NCBI GenBank assembly: GCA_964437365.1
Contig: CAYTGM010000024.1
Span: 21,968-85,967 of the forward strand
Length of the DNA stretch: 64,000 nt
Source: CAYTGM01 sp964437365
GTDB lineage: Bacteria; Sumerlaeota; Sumerlaeia; SLMS01
Direction: 5' to 3'
Shown here: positions 33,957 through 44,047 of the stretch, one piece after another
Layout of the letters: each line of letters opens with the position of its first letter
Position numbering within the stretch: position 1 is the first letter of the stretch
The notes under the pieces: model-generated
What the model saw: only the letters and a program-made list of their open reading frames with translations
Told to the model about the DNA's origin: nothing
The model's database searches: none
Translations under genes and position numbers: made by a program

Positions 33957-36149
33957 TTATTTTTTCTTCCTGGTTTTGCGCGTCTTGGCGACAGGCTTTT
34001 TGCCCGGCTTCGCTTTCGGTATATCCAACAACTCAAGATCCAGTTTTCTTGAAAGGGGATCGACACGAACAACCTGAACGCGTACTTTATCGGCAAGCTT
34101 CAGCGTGTGGCCTGTTCTCTTTCCAACCAGGCGAATTTCTGAGTCATCCAGTTCATAGTGGTCATTTTTGAGGTCAGCAAGACGCAGTAGACCCTCAACC
34201 GGATATTCTTCAAGCTCGATGAAGAGTCCCCAGGAATGTACAGAACAGATATACGCGTCGAACTCATCCCCCACATACCCATTAATGAACTCGAGTGATT
34301 TGATTTCAGTAGCTTCCCACTCTGCTTCCTGGGCGCGCCGTTCAAGACGACTGGTATGCTCACCCAGCTCATCTAATTCACCCTCTTCCAGATTATAAGG
34401 TGGTTTCCTGTTACCTTCAAGGGCCTTCAATTGTCTATGCACGACAACGTCTGGATAGCGCCTGATCGGGGACGTAAAGTGACAGTAGCATTCAGAGGCC
34501 AGACCAAAATGACCGACATTTTCGGGATCGTACTCTGCTCTCTTCATGGCTCTCAATACAAGACGTCGCAGGATATGCCCTGCTTCATGTTTCTGTGCCT
34601 GCTCCAGAGCCTTTTGTATATCTTTGGGTGTTACGTTGCCATCCTCAGACCCAAGACGGATACCGAAGGCCTTTAATGTAGGAATGAGCTTCAGCAAACG
34701 TGCTTCATCAGCAACTTCGTGTATACGATACAGGAGTGGAATCTCCTTTTCCGTGAGCAACTGCGCAACGGCTTCGTTGGCAATGAGCATACACTCCTCA
34801 ACGATTTTGTGAGACTCGAAGCGCTCGTAGAACTTCAGGTCAGAGACAGACCCGGACTCGTCAAACATGACTTTGAGTTCAGGGATATCAAGGTCTAGTG
34901 CTCCCCTGGCAAAACGGCGCTTTCTCAGCAAGGAGGCAACTTTCCTGAGTCCATGGACCGTATCTAGAAGCTCCTCATCGTGTTCATGTTCCGGAGGGTT
35001 TCCGTCAATAAGGCTTTGCACCTCTTCATAAGTGAAGCGGCGATCACTGTGTATAACCGAGCTGTGGACTTTCTTTGACAGAAGGTCTCCGTCCTCGGAA
35101 ATCACCATAACAGCGGTCATTGCTAGCCGATCTTCGTTCGGTCTGAGTGAGCACAGGAAGTTGCTTAGTTTGGATGGAAGCATGGGGACAACGCGATCAA
35201 TCGGATAAATGCTGGTCGAACGTTCGTGGGCCTCGCGATCGAGCGCAGTCCCTTGGCGGACGAAATGTGCAACATCTGCAATGTGTACATACAGCGTCCA
35301 GGTTCCGTCGTTGTTTCTCTCAATACTCAGTCCGTCATCAAAATCTTTAGCTGTCTTTGGATCGATCGTCAGAGTGATTCGATCTCGGTAATCGACGCGA
35401 TCCTTCAGGTCTTTTTCCCAGACGAAGTGCATATCTTTCACTTCAGCTTCAACCGAGTCGGGGAACTCTTCAAAAATCCCCATATCGCGCAGTACGAGAA
35501 GAACATCAATTCCATTCTCATCATCACTACCGATACGGTTAATAACTTCTCCGTAGAGAGGTTCATCTTTGAAGCCAAATTCACTTATTTCGACTTCTAC
35601 CCAGTCAAAATCTTCAACCTTGAGGTCTTTTGGCGGATGAGGAACAACGATTCGGCGTTCTATTCGATTGTTCCTTGGGAAGACCTGCCCTTTTTTTCCA
35701 TTTATCTGATAACGACCGACTATTCTGCGATGAGCGTGCTCGATGACTTCTTGAATCCTGCCCATAGGCCCTTCGGCCTGCTTACGAATTAACTCGGCCC
35801 TGACAATATCCCCATCGAGTGCTTTCCCGAGGTTATTCTGTGGAATAAAGAGGTCACCTGTGAAAGGAGGATGCCCTTCCGTATCGCCCCAGTCAGGCCT
35901 GACAAATCCAAAGCCTCTGCTGGTTACTTCGAGGCGCCCGATAATATCCTGGGACTTACCACTGGGCGCTGTATAGTTCTTACCTCGAACGCGGGCGATC
36001 TTGCCCTGATCAACAAGCTGCTTGAGCAGCCCTCTCAAATCACGTCTGTCATTACCCTTAATTTTGAATCTGCGGGTGATATGGGTGATAGAAACAGGAG
36101 CCTTTGCCTTAAGGATCATTTCTACGATTTCGTCTTCATTGATCGGCAT
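33957..36149 (-). CDS. rnr: Ribonuclease R
   Basis: A 730-residue 3'-5' exoribonuclease of the RNase II superfamily. It has N-terminal winged-helix (VSITHITRRFKIKGNDRRDL) and cold-shock OB domains, the RNB catalytic motif TIDPKTAKDFDDGLSI with its metal-binding Asp residues, and a C-terminal S1 domain (GYVGDEFDAYICSVHSWGLFIELEEY) followed by a Lys/Arg-rich tail. Layout and length fit RNase R rather than RNase II. It degrades structured RNA and participates in tmRNA quality control in other bacteria. GGAG lies 8 bases before the ATG. The gene upstream on the same strand is the exported protein? No: transcription comes from 36149, with only 27 bases to the next gene's end, so read-through from the exported-protein gene is possible. 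Confidence 0.96.
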   Translation of the reverse strand: MPINEDEIVEMILKAKAPVSITHITRRFKIKGNDRRDLRGLLKQLVDQGKIARVRGKNYTAPSGKSQDIIGRLEVTSRGFGFVRPDWGDTEGHPPFTGDLFIPQNNLGKALDGDIVRAELIRKQAEGPMGRIQEVIEHAHRRIVGRYQINGKKGQVFPRNNRIERRIVVPHPPKDLKVEDFDWVEVEISEFGFKDEPLYGEVINRIGSDDENGIDVLLVLRDMGIFEEFPDSVEAEVKDMHFVWEKDLKDRVDYRDRITLTIDPKTAKDFDDGLSIERNNDGTWTLYVHIADVAHFVRQGTALDREAHERSTSIYPIDRVVPMLPSKLSNFLCSLRPNEDRLAMTAVMVISEDGDLLSKKVHSSVIHSDRRFTYEEVQSLIDGNPPEHEHDEELLDTVHGLRKVASLLRKRRFARGALDLDIPELKVMFDESGSVSDLKFYERFESHKIVEECMLIANEAVAQLLTEKEIPLLYRIHEVADEARLLKLIPTLKAFGIRLGSEDGNVTPKDIQKALEQAQKHEAGHILRRLVLRAMKRAEYDPENVGHFGLASECYCHFTSPIRRYPDVVVHRQLKALEGNRKPPYNLEEGELDELGEHTSRLERRAQEAEWEATEIKSLEFINGYVGDEFDAYICSVHSWGLFIELEEYPVEGLLRLADLKNDHYELDDSEIRLVGKRTGHTLKLADKVRVQVVRVDPLSRKLDLELLDIPKAKPGKKPVAKTRKTRKKK

Positions 36150-36176
36150 ACAGATCTCCAGTTGGGGTTTCCCTGA

Positions 36177-37850
36177 TCAGGGTATTTCCAGCACATCTTC
36201 ACGCAAATCAACTTCATCCCATTGTATATAACCTTTACCACTGTGAGAAAGAAGCGTTACGAGCCAGATACGGTCCTGCCATTTGACAATCTCCGCCTTC
36301 CTGGTCGTAGTTTTTCGCGTAACGACACCCTCTTCCCACACCGCAAGGGGTTGTGTCGATGTAAATAGCTGCAATTCTGGACCGGCCAGCAGATAATACC
36401 TGTCGCCATCCTGATAAGAAGATATCCAGGTCGCAGAGCCTGATAATCCTTCTATGACGGGGCTTCCGGTATTACTCCACACCGTTTGCAGTCTTGAAAG
36501 GTATCCCTCAACCTCACGGTTTCCCTCGTTATCAATTCTCAAGGCAAAATTCAAGGCGCTCTCATTGAAGTTGAAGAGTGCGTTTCCTCTCCACAATGAA
36601 GGTACCTTGCTTTCAACCTCAGAAGCATCAATGACTGGGTTCCTGGCAGAAGACTGTACGCGAAGGGAGTTCTTGGAGGAGGCAACAGAAAGACCTTCCC
36701 GTCCATCGAAGTATGTCGTTGAGAAGACCATCTGAAAGCGTTCGTAAAGTTCTACAATACTGATTGAGTGAGGACCGCCTGCAAGCCACTCAATATCTCT
36801 GCGTGATGTGAGAAGAGGTTCATTTACTGGCCAGCTATCCCCGTTATAGACAGAGAGCCAGATCTGATCGGTGAGGGGTGAAAGTTCATCGGTCTCAAAT
36901 TCACCGGCATTTGCAACCACACTATAGAAGCAAAGCTCGCCATTTCGCTCGATCACCGTAAAATCCTCTATACTGCGAAAAGGGTATTCCAGCGAATTCG
37001 GATTGGTTTCCGGGATAACATACTCAGTCGATGCGATGACTTCCATTTCATCACCGAATATTTTCTCAATGGAGATTTTGACAGACGATCCAGCAGACTG
37101 AGATAGTTTAAAGTCTTGTTCGATCCACTTGATTGTTCGTGTATAGCTATCCTTTATCTCAAAATCCCCCAGGGGGCGAAGTTCATTGTTCTCCTCGTCG
37201 GCAGGATCAACGACCCTTAAGTAGGGTTCAGGAACTTTAAACTCTGAGATGGTATCGCTCGGAACGGACAACTGAAGCCTGAACGAGTTCTCTTCACCTT
37301 CATCGAGATGTCGAGCAACTCTTAGAGGACGATCCCCTAGAGCTGCAACTCGTTCGCTCAACGGCAGAGAAGAAAAGTCAGCCTTCTTGATACTGTGAAG
37401 AGTCACGTTACCAGCATGTGCACTTCGGAGAGACACGGAAACACTCGTCAAGCGATCAACCTGGTTAACCTGCCATCGCAACACTTTCTCATCAGAGCTT
37501 TCAGAGCTTCGCCTCGTGAAAAGAAAAGGTATATACCCATCGTAATACCCGGTTAGCTCAAGCGACCCGGGGTCTGAAAAATCGGCTTCAATCTGGACTC
37601 CTCCCGGTTCCTGAATCATGTCAGAGGCTTCAAAGTCAAATAGGATGGAAGCCGGTGAAACGATGCGTTCCCTTAAGGGTTCAGGTGACAGCTGCAGCCG
37701 CCCCTCTTCACCCTTGGTGACTAAATCCTCGCGGAGTACTTCGACACCTTCTAAACCATTCTCAACGCTTCCCCAGACTGATGTCTGAACAATCACAGTC
37801 GTCATCAATACGACCAGGGAAATGCGATATTTTCTCTTCAGTTCTCCCAT
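36177..37850 (-). CDS. Exported beta-rich protein of unknown function
   Basis: I start at ATG 37850 (MGELKRKYRISLVVLMTTVI, a signal peptide with cleavage after about 28 residues), with AAGGGA 8 bases upstream; a longer in-frame reading would bury this. The 557-residue protein is beta-rich throughout. The first half has an immunoglobulin-like or carbohydrate-binding feel (LTGYYDGYIPFLFTRRSS, SVSLRSAHAGNVTLHS); the second half has repeated strand patterns (IWLSVYNGDSWPV, ATWISSYQDGDRYYLLAG, IWLVTLLSHSGKGYIQW) that could form a small beta-propeller. No catalytic residues were recognised. The start overlaps the end of the GT-C-like gene by 13 bases, so the two are coupled and may process the same glycan. 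Confidence 0.65.
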   Translation of the reverse strand: MGELKRKYRISLVVLMTTVIVQTSVWGSVENGLEGVEVLREDLVTKGEEGRLQLSPEPLRERIVSPASILFDFEASDMIQEPGGVQIEADFSDPGSLELTGYYDGYIPFLFTRRSSESSDEKVLRWQVNQVDRLTSVSVSLRSAHAGNVTLHSIKKADFSSLPLSERVAALGDRPLRVARHLDEGEENSFRLQLSVPSDTISEFKVPEPYLRVVDPADEENNELRPLGDFEIKDSYTRTIKWIEQDFKLSQSAGSSVKISIEKIFGDEMEVIASTEYVIPETNPNSLEYPFRSIEDFTVIERNGELCFYSVVANAGEFETDELSPLTDQIWLSVYNGDSWPVNEPLLTSRRDIEWLAGGPHSISIVELYERFQMVFSTTYFDGREGLSVASSKNSLRVQSSARNPVIDASEVESKVPSLWRGNALFNFNESALNFALRIDNEGNREVEGYLSRLQTVWSNTGSPVIEGLSGSATWISSYQDGDRYYLLAGPELQLFTSTQPLAVWEEGVVTRKTTTRKAEIVKWQDRIWLVTLLSHSGKGYIQWDEVDLREDVLEIP

Positions 37851-39853
37851 TGAATATCCCTTAGATCTTTGAACCATATTTCCGAGCGTTGGCCTCCTGG
37901 AACCGCAAGCTGCGTCTGACTGCGGCAATATCTGAGAAATCCGAGAAGCACTTGAAGATCTTGCTTCTCTAACTCAGCAAAACGGTGGGGAGGGTATTCT
38001 GACAAATAGGTGAGGGCAAGCTGATCATCGGTAAGAATATCGAGACTGACACCTCCAATCTGCAGACGCTCCTTAAACTCCTCAGGCCCATAAAACTTGA
38101 GCAGACGTGACAGTTCGTGCTCATTCACAAAGATATGAGTCACACCGATCCTGGCAAGATTCTCCGCGAATTCTTTTGGTGTTTCAGACCCCTTGACGGC
38201 CTCTCCGTACACGGCCTTATCCCAAACCGTTCTTCCCTTTGAATTGAGAGGAAACAGCCCCAGACGCCCCTCGAAGAAAAGCATGACCGTTTCACTTTCA
38301 GCTCGATCTGCAGCAACACTCACGATGTTGGAATAGTCTTCTCCGAGGAAAGCAAGATCTTCGGTTTCCCGTACATGAGCACCGTAAGCTACTGGAAAAT
38401 CGTAAACACTTTGTAGTTTTGTATAGGCAGAGTTAAACCAGACAAAAACGACAAGAAGGGTCGACGCCAACTGAAAAACTCTGCCCTTCCAGTGATTACC
38501 AACTACAATTGCAAGCGATGGCAAGAGCAGGGGAAGAACGCCGGTGAGAAACCTCGAAGGATTCAGAGAAACCAAACACCAGAAAAAGTAACCACTGATG
38601 CCTGCTAGGAAAATCACACCGGTAGTTCTCAGCTCTCTGCGAAACAGACAGACCAATCCACTAACGATGAAGAGAGAAATGGGTAGAACAAATTCCCCAA
38701 GACGAGGAGCAAACCCGAGAACACTGGTCTTAACGAGTACATCGGAGATATAGTCAATGCTGAAAGGTGAGAGTGGTTTGTGCTGATCGACAACAAAAGC
38801 AGCCTGAGTCGACGACCATGAGTCGGTAAATCCAGCAAAGGGATGAAGAGGATGTCCTGAAACGATATACGCCCTTATGAGCCATGGGAGCATCACAAGG
38901 AGACAACCACCCGCAAAGCAACAAGAAGGTAAGAGCACCTTGAATCCTAAACCATCTTTCAATTCCTTCAACTTATTCAAACTGAATAGAAATACCAGCA
39001 GTCCGACAGGAATAAGAACAACTCCAACCGCATTATATTTGATGGAGAAAGCACTTCCTGCAAGAAGGCCTGCAACGAAAAGGCCTGTATAGAACCTGGA
39101 TCCTTTTGAAAAAGAATAAAGGACTATCTCGAGGGATGCGACAGCAAGCAGAGCGAGGATGGGATCATATAGACCGGACATAAGACTATCCAGGAACAGG
39201 GGGTGAGAGGCATAGAGGCTTCCTCCAAGTCCTCTTGCAAAGACCCTTCCACCGAGGTAGGCAATGCACCTCATCATCGAAAAAGCCCCTGCCAGAATGA
39301 CTGAGCAGATGAAGAGATTGATACCGATCCCTCTCCCTACGGCGTTACCCTCGGTAATGTAGTGACTCTCGAGTATAGCGGCTCCTAATGGGAGTCTTGC
39401 GTAAAATATTTCTGGAGAGAAGAGAAGTGCGCCAGCCGTTTCATGGTAGCGGAACCCTTCAGCCAGCCTGAGATGATAGGAAAGCACATCGTAATTTATA
39501 GTCGGGTAACCAACAGCTCGATAGAGACAAAGGATGGCCACCACCGATATCATACCTATGACGGCATTTTGCCAGAGTCTTCTGCTCTTCATCTGGAAAG
39601 AGAAAGAGTCACCCGGTCGTCGACTACCTTTATTTTCATTCCGAAAGAAAGTATAAAAGAAAAAAGATAACCCAGTGAGACTCAGAATAACGTAGTCAGA
39701 AATTGACAGACCCAGAATAACACGAAAGAAGCCGATCAGGATGGCTAGTGTGATCCCCCACGCATAGACAGCTCCGATAGAGGCTCTCTTGAAAGGACGG
39801 ATCAGTAAATTTAAAGAAAATCCTGCGAGGAGGAAAATCAGTATGGGTGTCAC
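37838..39853 (-). CDS. GT-C/ArnT-like polytopic membrane glycosyltransferase candidate
   Basis: A 671-residue protein with about 11-12 membrane segments in the first 470 residues and a soluble C-terminal portion. In the loop after the first segments it has TINYDVLSYHLRLAEGFRYH, matching the acidic DxxxxHL-type motif of GT39/ArnT-like GT-C enzymes that transfer sugars from polyprenyl-phosphate donors on the outer face. Start is GTG 39853, with AGGAAG upstream, right after the MqnA-like stop. The chain mqnA-like / GT-C-like / exported protein is contiguous on the minus strand. Catalytic Asp identity is tentative, and donor and acceptor are unknown. Confidence 0.65.
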   Translation of the reverse strand: MTPILIFLLAGFSLNLLIRPFKRASIGAVYAWGITLAILIGFFRVILGLSISDYVILSLTGLSFFFYTFFRNENKGSRRPGDSFSFQMKSRRLWQNAVIGMISVVAILCLYRAVGYPTINYDVLSYHLRLAEGFRYHETAGALLFSPEIFYARLPLGAAILESHYITEGNAVGRGIGINLFICSVILAGAFSMMRCIAYLGGRVFARGLGGSLYASHPLFLDSLMSGLYDPILALLAVASLEIVLYSFSKGSRFYTGLFVAGLLAGSAFSIKYNAVGVVLIPVGLLVFLFSLNKLKELKDGLGFKVLLPSCCFAGGCLLVMLPWLIRAYIVSGHPLHPFAGFTDSWSSTQAAFVVDQHKPLSPFSIDYISDVLVKTSVLGFAPRLGEFVLPISLFIVSGLVCLFRRELRTTGVIFLAGISGYFFWCLVSLNPSRFLTGVLPLLLPSLAIVVGNHWKGRVFQLASTLLVVFVWFNSAYTKLQSVYDFPVAYGAHVRETEDLAFLGEDYSNIVSVAADRAESETVMLFFEGRLGLFPLNSKGRTVWDKAVYGEAVKGSETPKEFAENLARIGVTHIFVNEHELSRLLKFYGPEEFKERLQIGGVSLDILTDDQLALTYLSEYPPHRFAELEKQDLQVLLGFLRYCRSQTQLAVPGGQRSEIWFKDLRDIQWEN

Positions 39854-39855
39854 AA

Positions 39856-40704
39856 CTAGACGGGTCTTCCTGACTTTGGCTCAGTGTATACATTAATTGA
39901 TTGTGTTTTCCGAATCTTTTCTTGAGACAGTTCTTTTCCGAATTGCCTGAGTGATGTGATAATCGGAGTATCGAACCCTGTGAAGAAGGCTTTGCGGTAG
40001 ATTTTTCGAGCTCCCGTCTGGGTGATTCCAAATCGGGTACTTGCCTTATCTGCAACGTCTATATCACCTTCGTTTTTCCGGGCAAGCTCGGCAAGCTCAC
40101 GCGTCACGCGTCCAGCATTCACCCCTTTTCGAATGACCCAGCAATTAATCACGTATGGTAGTCTGGAGTACTCGTGCCAGGCGAGAGTTAAATCCCATGA
40201 AAAGGCGAAGGCCTCTTTGTTGACAAAAATGGCATTCTTCCCGGTGAGCAGATAGGCGTCATAACCATCCGATTGCATGAGATCATATTCCGCGGGATCG
40301 AGGGGAAAATCACTGAAAGTAAAGCTTGGTCTGATCATCATTTTTTTCGGAAACAAGAGTTCCGCGAGACTTGCGAAGCCGTAGTCTTCCTTATCCACCA
40401 GAACACGCTGGATTTCCGTTGGAAGTCTCTTCGAGAAGATCATGAACGACCGGCTGGCGCCGGCGGCAGTCACTGTACTGCATGGAAGAATACTGACACC
40501 ACTCAGACATAAAGCATCAGGAGTGGGTAAAAGCGCTCCGTCCAGCTCTCCCGCACTCATCATTAGCCGGAGTTCATCCAGGGAACATCTTCTTAAGGTC
40601 GCTGATCTTACCTGGTTTTCCACTCCAGATACAACAGGCAATGTCGTAAAATCCTCATAATACCCTATCCTCAATCGTTGTTGAGTAGCGCGTCCTGCTG
40701 ACAT
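39856..40704 (-). CDS. MqnA-like protein (futalosine-pathway dehydratase family)
   Basis: A 282-residue protein with the periplasmic-binding-like fold used by chorismate dehydratase MqnA and MqnD. LRIGYYEDFTTLPVVSG at the start, GELDGALLPTPDALCLSG, SILPCSTVTAAGASRSFMIF and the tail LAWHEYSRLPYVINCWVIRKG closely follow the MqnA pattern. MqnA makes 3-enolpyruvylbenzoate, the first step of futalosine menaquinone synthesis. No other mqn gene is nearby; the downstream neighbour is a GT-C-like gene. It may be true MqnA or a paralogue that binds another ligand. No signal peptide, so cytoplasmic. Confidence 0.7.
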   Translation of the reverse strand: MSAGRATQQRLRIGYYEDFTTLPVVSGVENQVRSATLRRCSLDELRLMMSAGELDGALLPTPDALCLSGVSILPCSTVTAAGASRSFMIFSKRLPTEIQRVLVDKEDYGFASLAELLFPKKMMIRPSFTFSDFPLDPAEYDLMQSDGYDAYLLTGKNAIFVNKEAFAFSWDLTLAWHEYSRLPYVINCWVIRKGVNAGRVTRELAELARKNEGDIDVADKASTRFGITQTGARKIYRKAFFTGFDTPIITSLRQFGKELSQEKIRKTQSINVYTEPKSGRPV

Positions 40705-40904
40705 GTGCTATCCGCTTTCCAATGCAGTTGTTTTCAAGATCACTTGCATTTAACAGATTCACTGCTATCGGATTGGTTCGCAAGCAAAGAGAGCCACCTG
40801 GATGTAAAATCAGTTTCCACTACGAAACCATTTACCCTGACCGCAGGCTCTTCGTTGACATCTCCTCTCCGATTCGACCTATTCGTTGAGAGGTCAATTT
40901 CGAG

Positions 40905-42767
40905 ATGACAAGCCAATCTATTCAAATAACCGACAGCCTGTCCATCACTCCCGTTCAACCGGGAAGAGTTCAGAGTGCTCAATCTGTCAGGTCAGCTTTC
41001 TACGCGCTTCAGCCTTCGTGTATCGCCGTGGAGCTCCCCTCTTCTCTCTCATCTTCCATCATCAATGCCGTCCATCAACTCCCTGAGATCACTGCGGTCA
41101 CGTGGAAACCGGATGCCGGGATCGACCAGGACCGTCCACTGATGTTTCTGATCTCACCTGCCGATCCCTTCGTGGAAGCCATCCGTCTGGCGATAGACCA
41201 CGAAATTCCTTTGCATTTCATTGATTCGACGGACTGCCGGATGGAGGAGCCCGATTCCTTCCCCGATCCAGTGACACTGAGAAATGTTGGCGCTGAGCAG
41301 TACGCTGAGTTGGTTCAAAAATACAACACCGTGGAACCAGACCGGAATCGTATCAGTATCATTGCCAAGAGACTTACAATTCTCTCGGAACAGTACAGCA
41401 GCGTCCTCTATATATCTCATATATACCACACAGCATTCATTAAGAAAGCTTTAAACGAAGGGTTTGAGTCATCCATTGAGGACCATCCCCCCAGCGTCAT
41501 TAAACTCCTTCCTGTTCAGGCCACGAAGATTGCACACCTGACAGAAGAGATCCCAAACTTGATCTGGAACTATGAACAATTCAGATCAGAGGCTGGCTTC
41601 TATCTGGATTTCAATTATGAGGAAGCACTTCACGAGCTGCTCCACCAGGCAGCGAAAGTCTATAAGGAAGAGTACGACGAAACTCTTTCGGGGACCGACT
41701 GGAGAACCCTCTATCAATTCGCCCGTAACCTGTCGATCATGGCAGGTCAACTGACCCCGACCAGCTACGACCTGGTGATTGCGGCTAAAGGATGCCTCGG
41801 AGATGATTTTGCCTCTATCCTTCTGGAACTGGCAAAGTCTTATCCTCCGAATGATGAAGAAGAGACTCTTGAACAGTTGATTTCGAACGACGAACCAGCA
41901 GAAACGACTGGACTGGGAACACTTGATTTCTTCTGTGATTTCGACGGAAGCATGGAAAGACTGGTTCCCATACATCCTCTGCCTGAAAGGCAAATCATTC
42001 AACTCAAGTTTCGTCGGAGAAGACCTTCCAAATTAGAGAAGATGCTCTGGAAACTGCAGGCACACCAGAGTTTCAGTGGCATCTGCTCCTGGCCTCCCGA
42101 AGACGAACTGATCGAACAGTTCTTCCAGAGAGTCAGGGAGAAGGCATTGCATAAGCTCGCCGAAGTACATAGTACATCGGAGGAGTTTACAACTTCTCTT
42201 GAAGATGGGTTGGATATACGAACAACCTTTCGTAACTTTCACGAGAAGAAAATTTATATCAAGAAAGATTATATCCCAAGGGGTCGTGTTGGGCCCGTGA
42301 TTCTCGTCTGGCGTGACCTTCCCCTCGCCTATCGCAATCTCTGGCAGATCACCCTCTATGCTGAACATCAAAACGAATCTGATATTGCGATCTTTTCCAC
42401 CCCACCGATGGAGGAAATGGTTGGACCAGGGATCAGTCGCTGCGAGTACTTTGGGGTTCTCTCTGTCTATCCGGCGAGAGGAATCCCTGAGGTTTTTCAC
42501 CTTCCCAGCCTGCAACGGTGGAAGACGAACGGGAGACTCCTTCTAGCAGCGGCGGCTCATCTTTCAGATGAAAGGTATATCGCTTACATCGCTCCGAAAG
42601 GTCCTGATAAAGAAATTACGAACTATGCCAGATCACTTGGCCGTGAGATCATCTATCTTCCTCTGGGGGGATTCGGACGGAGACAACTGAATCGACTTCG
42701 ACAGTTTCATATCCTCAACGGAAAGAATGTCCGCGGCTGGGCTTCTGACTATATCCCACCTCTTTAA
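40905..42767 (+). CDS. Large protein with TraB/DUF5682-like N-terminal region
   Basis: I do not recognise this 620-residue protein with confidence. The first 110 residues (GRVQSAQSVRSAFYALQPSC, IAVELPSS, AIDHEIPLHFIDS) resemble the beginning of DUF5682/TraB-like proteins, where a conserved Glu follows the second strand. The middle is helical and acidic (EEALHELLHQAAKVYKEEYDE). The last 200 residues have a second alpha/beta pattern (YIPRGRVGPVILVWRDLPLAY, YFGVLSVYPARGIPEVFHLPS, EIIYLPLGGFGRRQL). No signal peptide is present. It is 15 bases ahead of xseA on the same strand, so co-expression is likely. It is divergent from the mqnA-like gene. Confidence 0.65.
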   Translation: MTSQSIQITDSLSITPVQPGRVQSAQSVRSAFYALQPSCIAVELPSSLSSSIINAVHQLPEITAVTWKPDAGIDQDRPLMFLISPADPFVEAIRLAIDHEIPLHFIDSTDCRMEEPDSFPDPVTLRNVGAEQYAELVQKYNTVEPDRNRISIIAKRLTILSEQYSSVLYISHIYHTAFIKKALNEGFESSIEDHPPSVIKLLPVQATKIAHLTEEIPNLIWNYEQFRSEAGFYLDFNYEEALHELLHQAAKVYKEEYDETLSGTDWRTLYQFARNLSIMAGQLTPTSYDLVIAAKGCLGDDFASILLELAKSYPPNDEEETLEQLISNDEPAETTGLGTLDFFCDFDGSMERLVPIHPLPERQIIQLKFRRRRPSKLEKMLWKLQAHQSFSGICSWPPEDELIEQFFQRVREKALHKLAEVHSTSEEFTTSLEDGLDIRTTFRNFHEKKIYIKKDYIPRGRVGPVILVWRDLPLAYRNLWQITLYAEHQNESDIAIFSTPPMEEMVGPGISRCEYFGVLSVYPARGIPEVFHLPSLQRWKTNGRLLLAAAAHLSDERYIAYIAPKGPDKEITNYARSLGREIIYLPLGGFGRRQLNRLRQFHILNGKNVRGWASDYIPPL

Positions 42768-42781
42768 GCTTATTGATAACT

Positions 42782-44023
42782 ATGCCACCGCTCAAAAGAT
42801 CCATCAGTAATACCCCTGATACGTTCTCTGTCAGTGAACTGACGTCTATCATACGTTCGACTCTGGAAAGTACTTTTCAGCAGGTCACAGTCAAAGGAGA
42901 ACTGAGCTCTTGGTCAGTCGCACCCTCGGGTCACAGTTATTTTTCCATCAAAGATGAAGGCGCCCTGCTGAATTGCGTCATGTGGAGGAGCGATGTCCAG
43001 CGCCTCACTTTCGAACCGGACAAAGGAATTGAGGTCGAGTGCAAAGGACGAATTACCCTCTTCGAGAAACGTGGACAGTACCAGTTGAATGTGCGTTCGA
43101 TGACGGAAGCTGGCGAAGGAGAGCTGTGGGCAAAATTCCTCAAACTGAAGAAAAAACTGGAGGAAGCCGGACTCTTTGACCAGGATCGCAAGAGAGAGAT
43201 TCCGCCTTATCCAAAGGCGATCGGCGTGGTCACATCCCCAACCGGAGCCGTCATTCGAGATATCATCAATGTGACCAGCAGAAGAGCACCTTTCCTGAGT
43301 ATATACCTCTACCCCTCCAAGGTTCAGGGTGATGGGGCAGGGCTTGAACTGGCCCAGGCAGTCGAGAAGCTCTCCAATAGCGGACTCATTGATGTGCTAA
43401 TTGTGGGTCGCGGAGGAGGATCGGCAGAAGATCTCTGGGAATTCAATGACGAGCGGCTTGCCATGGCGATCTATAATTCGCCAATACCCGTCGTCTCTGC
43501 TGTGGGCCATGAAACAGACTTCTCAATCAGTGACTTTGTAGCAGACCTGAGAGCTCCGACACCTTCGGCTGCAGCGGAGCTTGTCACTGCTGAGTATCTC
43601 GATTTGCTCATGAACCTGAAGGGCCTGACAGATCAGGCCGACCGCATCATGCTCAGTCGACTTGAGAACATGAAGTATAGACTGAGAGCGCTTCTCGACA
43701 ATCATATCTTGAGGCAGCCAGAACTTCTTCTCCGGGAATATCAGCAACGCGTCGACTCGGCCATGGAAGACCTGCCAAGAATCATTCAGCAGAGAAAAGA
43801 ACGGCTGGAAGCACGCCTGAATAAAGCAAGAGGGTCTCTCATTGGTCATAACCCAGAGCTTATCCTCAAGAAGGGTTATGCCATTGTCCGGGACTCGCAG
43901 TCCGACAAAGTGCTGATGAAAAAGGAACAACTTAAGAAAAATCAAAGGGTGAGTTTACAGCTGCAGGACGGCCGCACTGACGCCTATGTGACCGATGATG
44001 ACGCACCCGATCTTTTTTCTTAA
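42782..44023 (+). CDS. xseA: Exodeoxyribonuclease VII large subunit
   Basis: A protein of about 413 residues. An N-terminal OB-fold (FSVSELTSIIRSTLESTFQQ, VTVKGELSSWSVAPSGHSYF, LKDEGALLNCVMWRS-like) is followed by the catalytic domain (IGVVTSPTGAVIRDIINVTSRRAP-type segment, LIVGRGGGSAEDLWEFNDE, PVVSAVGHETDFSISDFVADLRAPTPSAAAEL) and a helical tail. Together with the small subunit XseB it degrades single-stranded DNA from either end. No xseB is next to it. The start codon at 42782 (MPPLKRSISN) is preferred over an in-frame TTG nine bases upstream. Length is slightly shorter than the 450-residue norm. Confidence 0.95.
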   Translation: MPPLKRSISNTPDTFSVSELTSIIRSTLESTFQQVTVKGELSSWSVAPSGHSYFSIKDEGALLNCVMWRSDVQRLTFEPDKGIEVECKGRITLFEKRGQYQLNVRSMTEAGEGELWAKFLKLKKKLEEAGLFDQDRKREIPPYPKAIGVVTSPTGAVIRDIINVTSRRAPFLSIYLYPSKVQGDGAGLELAQAVEKLSNSGLIDVLIVGRGGGSAEDLWEFNDERLAMAIYNSPIPVVSAVGHETDFSISDFVADLRAPTPSAAAELVTAEYLDLLMNLKGLTDQADRIMLSRLENMKYRLRALLDNHILRQPELLLREYQQRVDSAMEDLPRIIQQRKERLEARLNKARGSLIGHNPELILKKGYAIVRDSQSDKVLMKKEQLKKNQRVSLQLQDGRTDAYVTDDDAPDLFS

Positions 44024-44047
44024 TGCAAGGTAAGTTGAAGACCCGCA

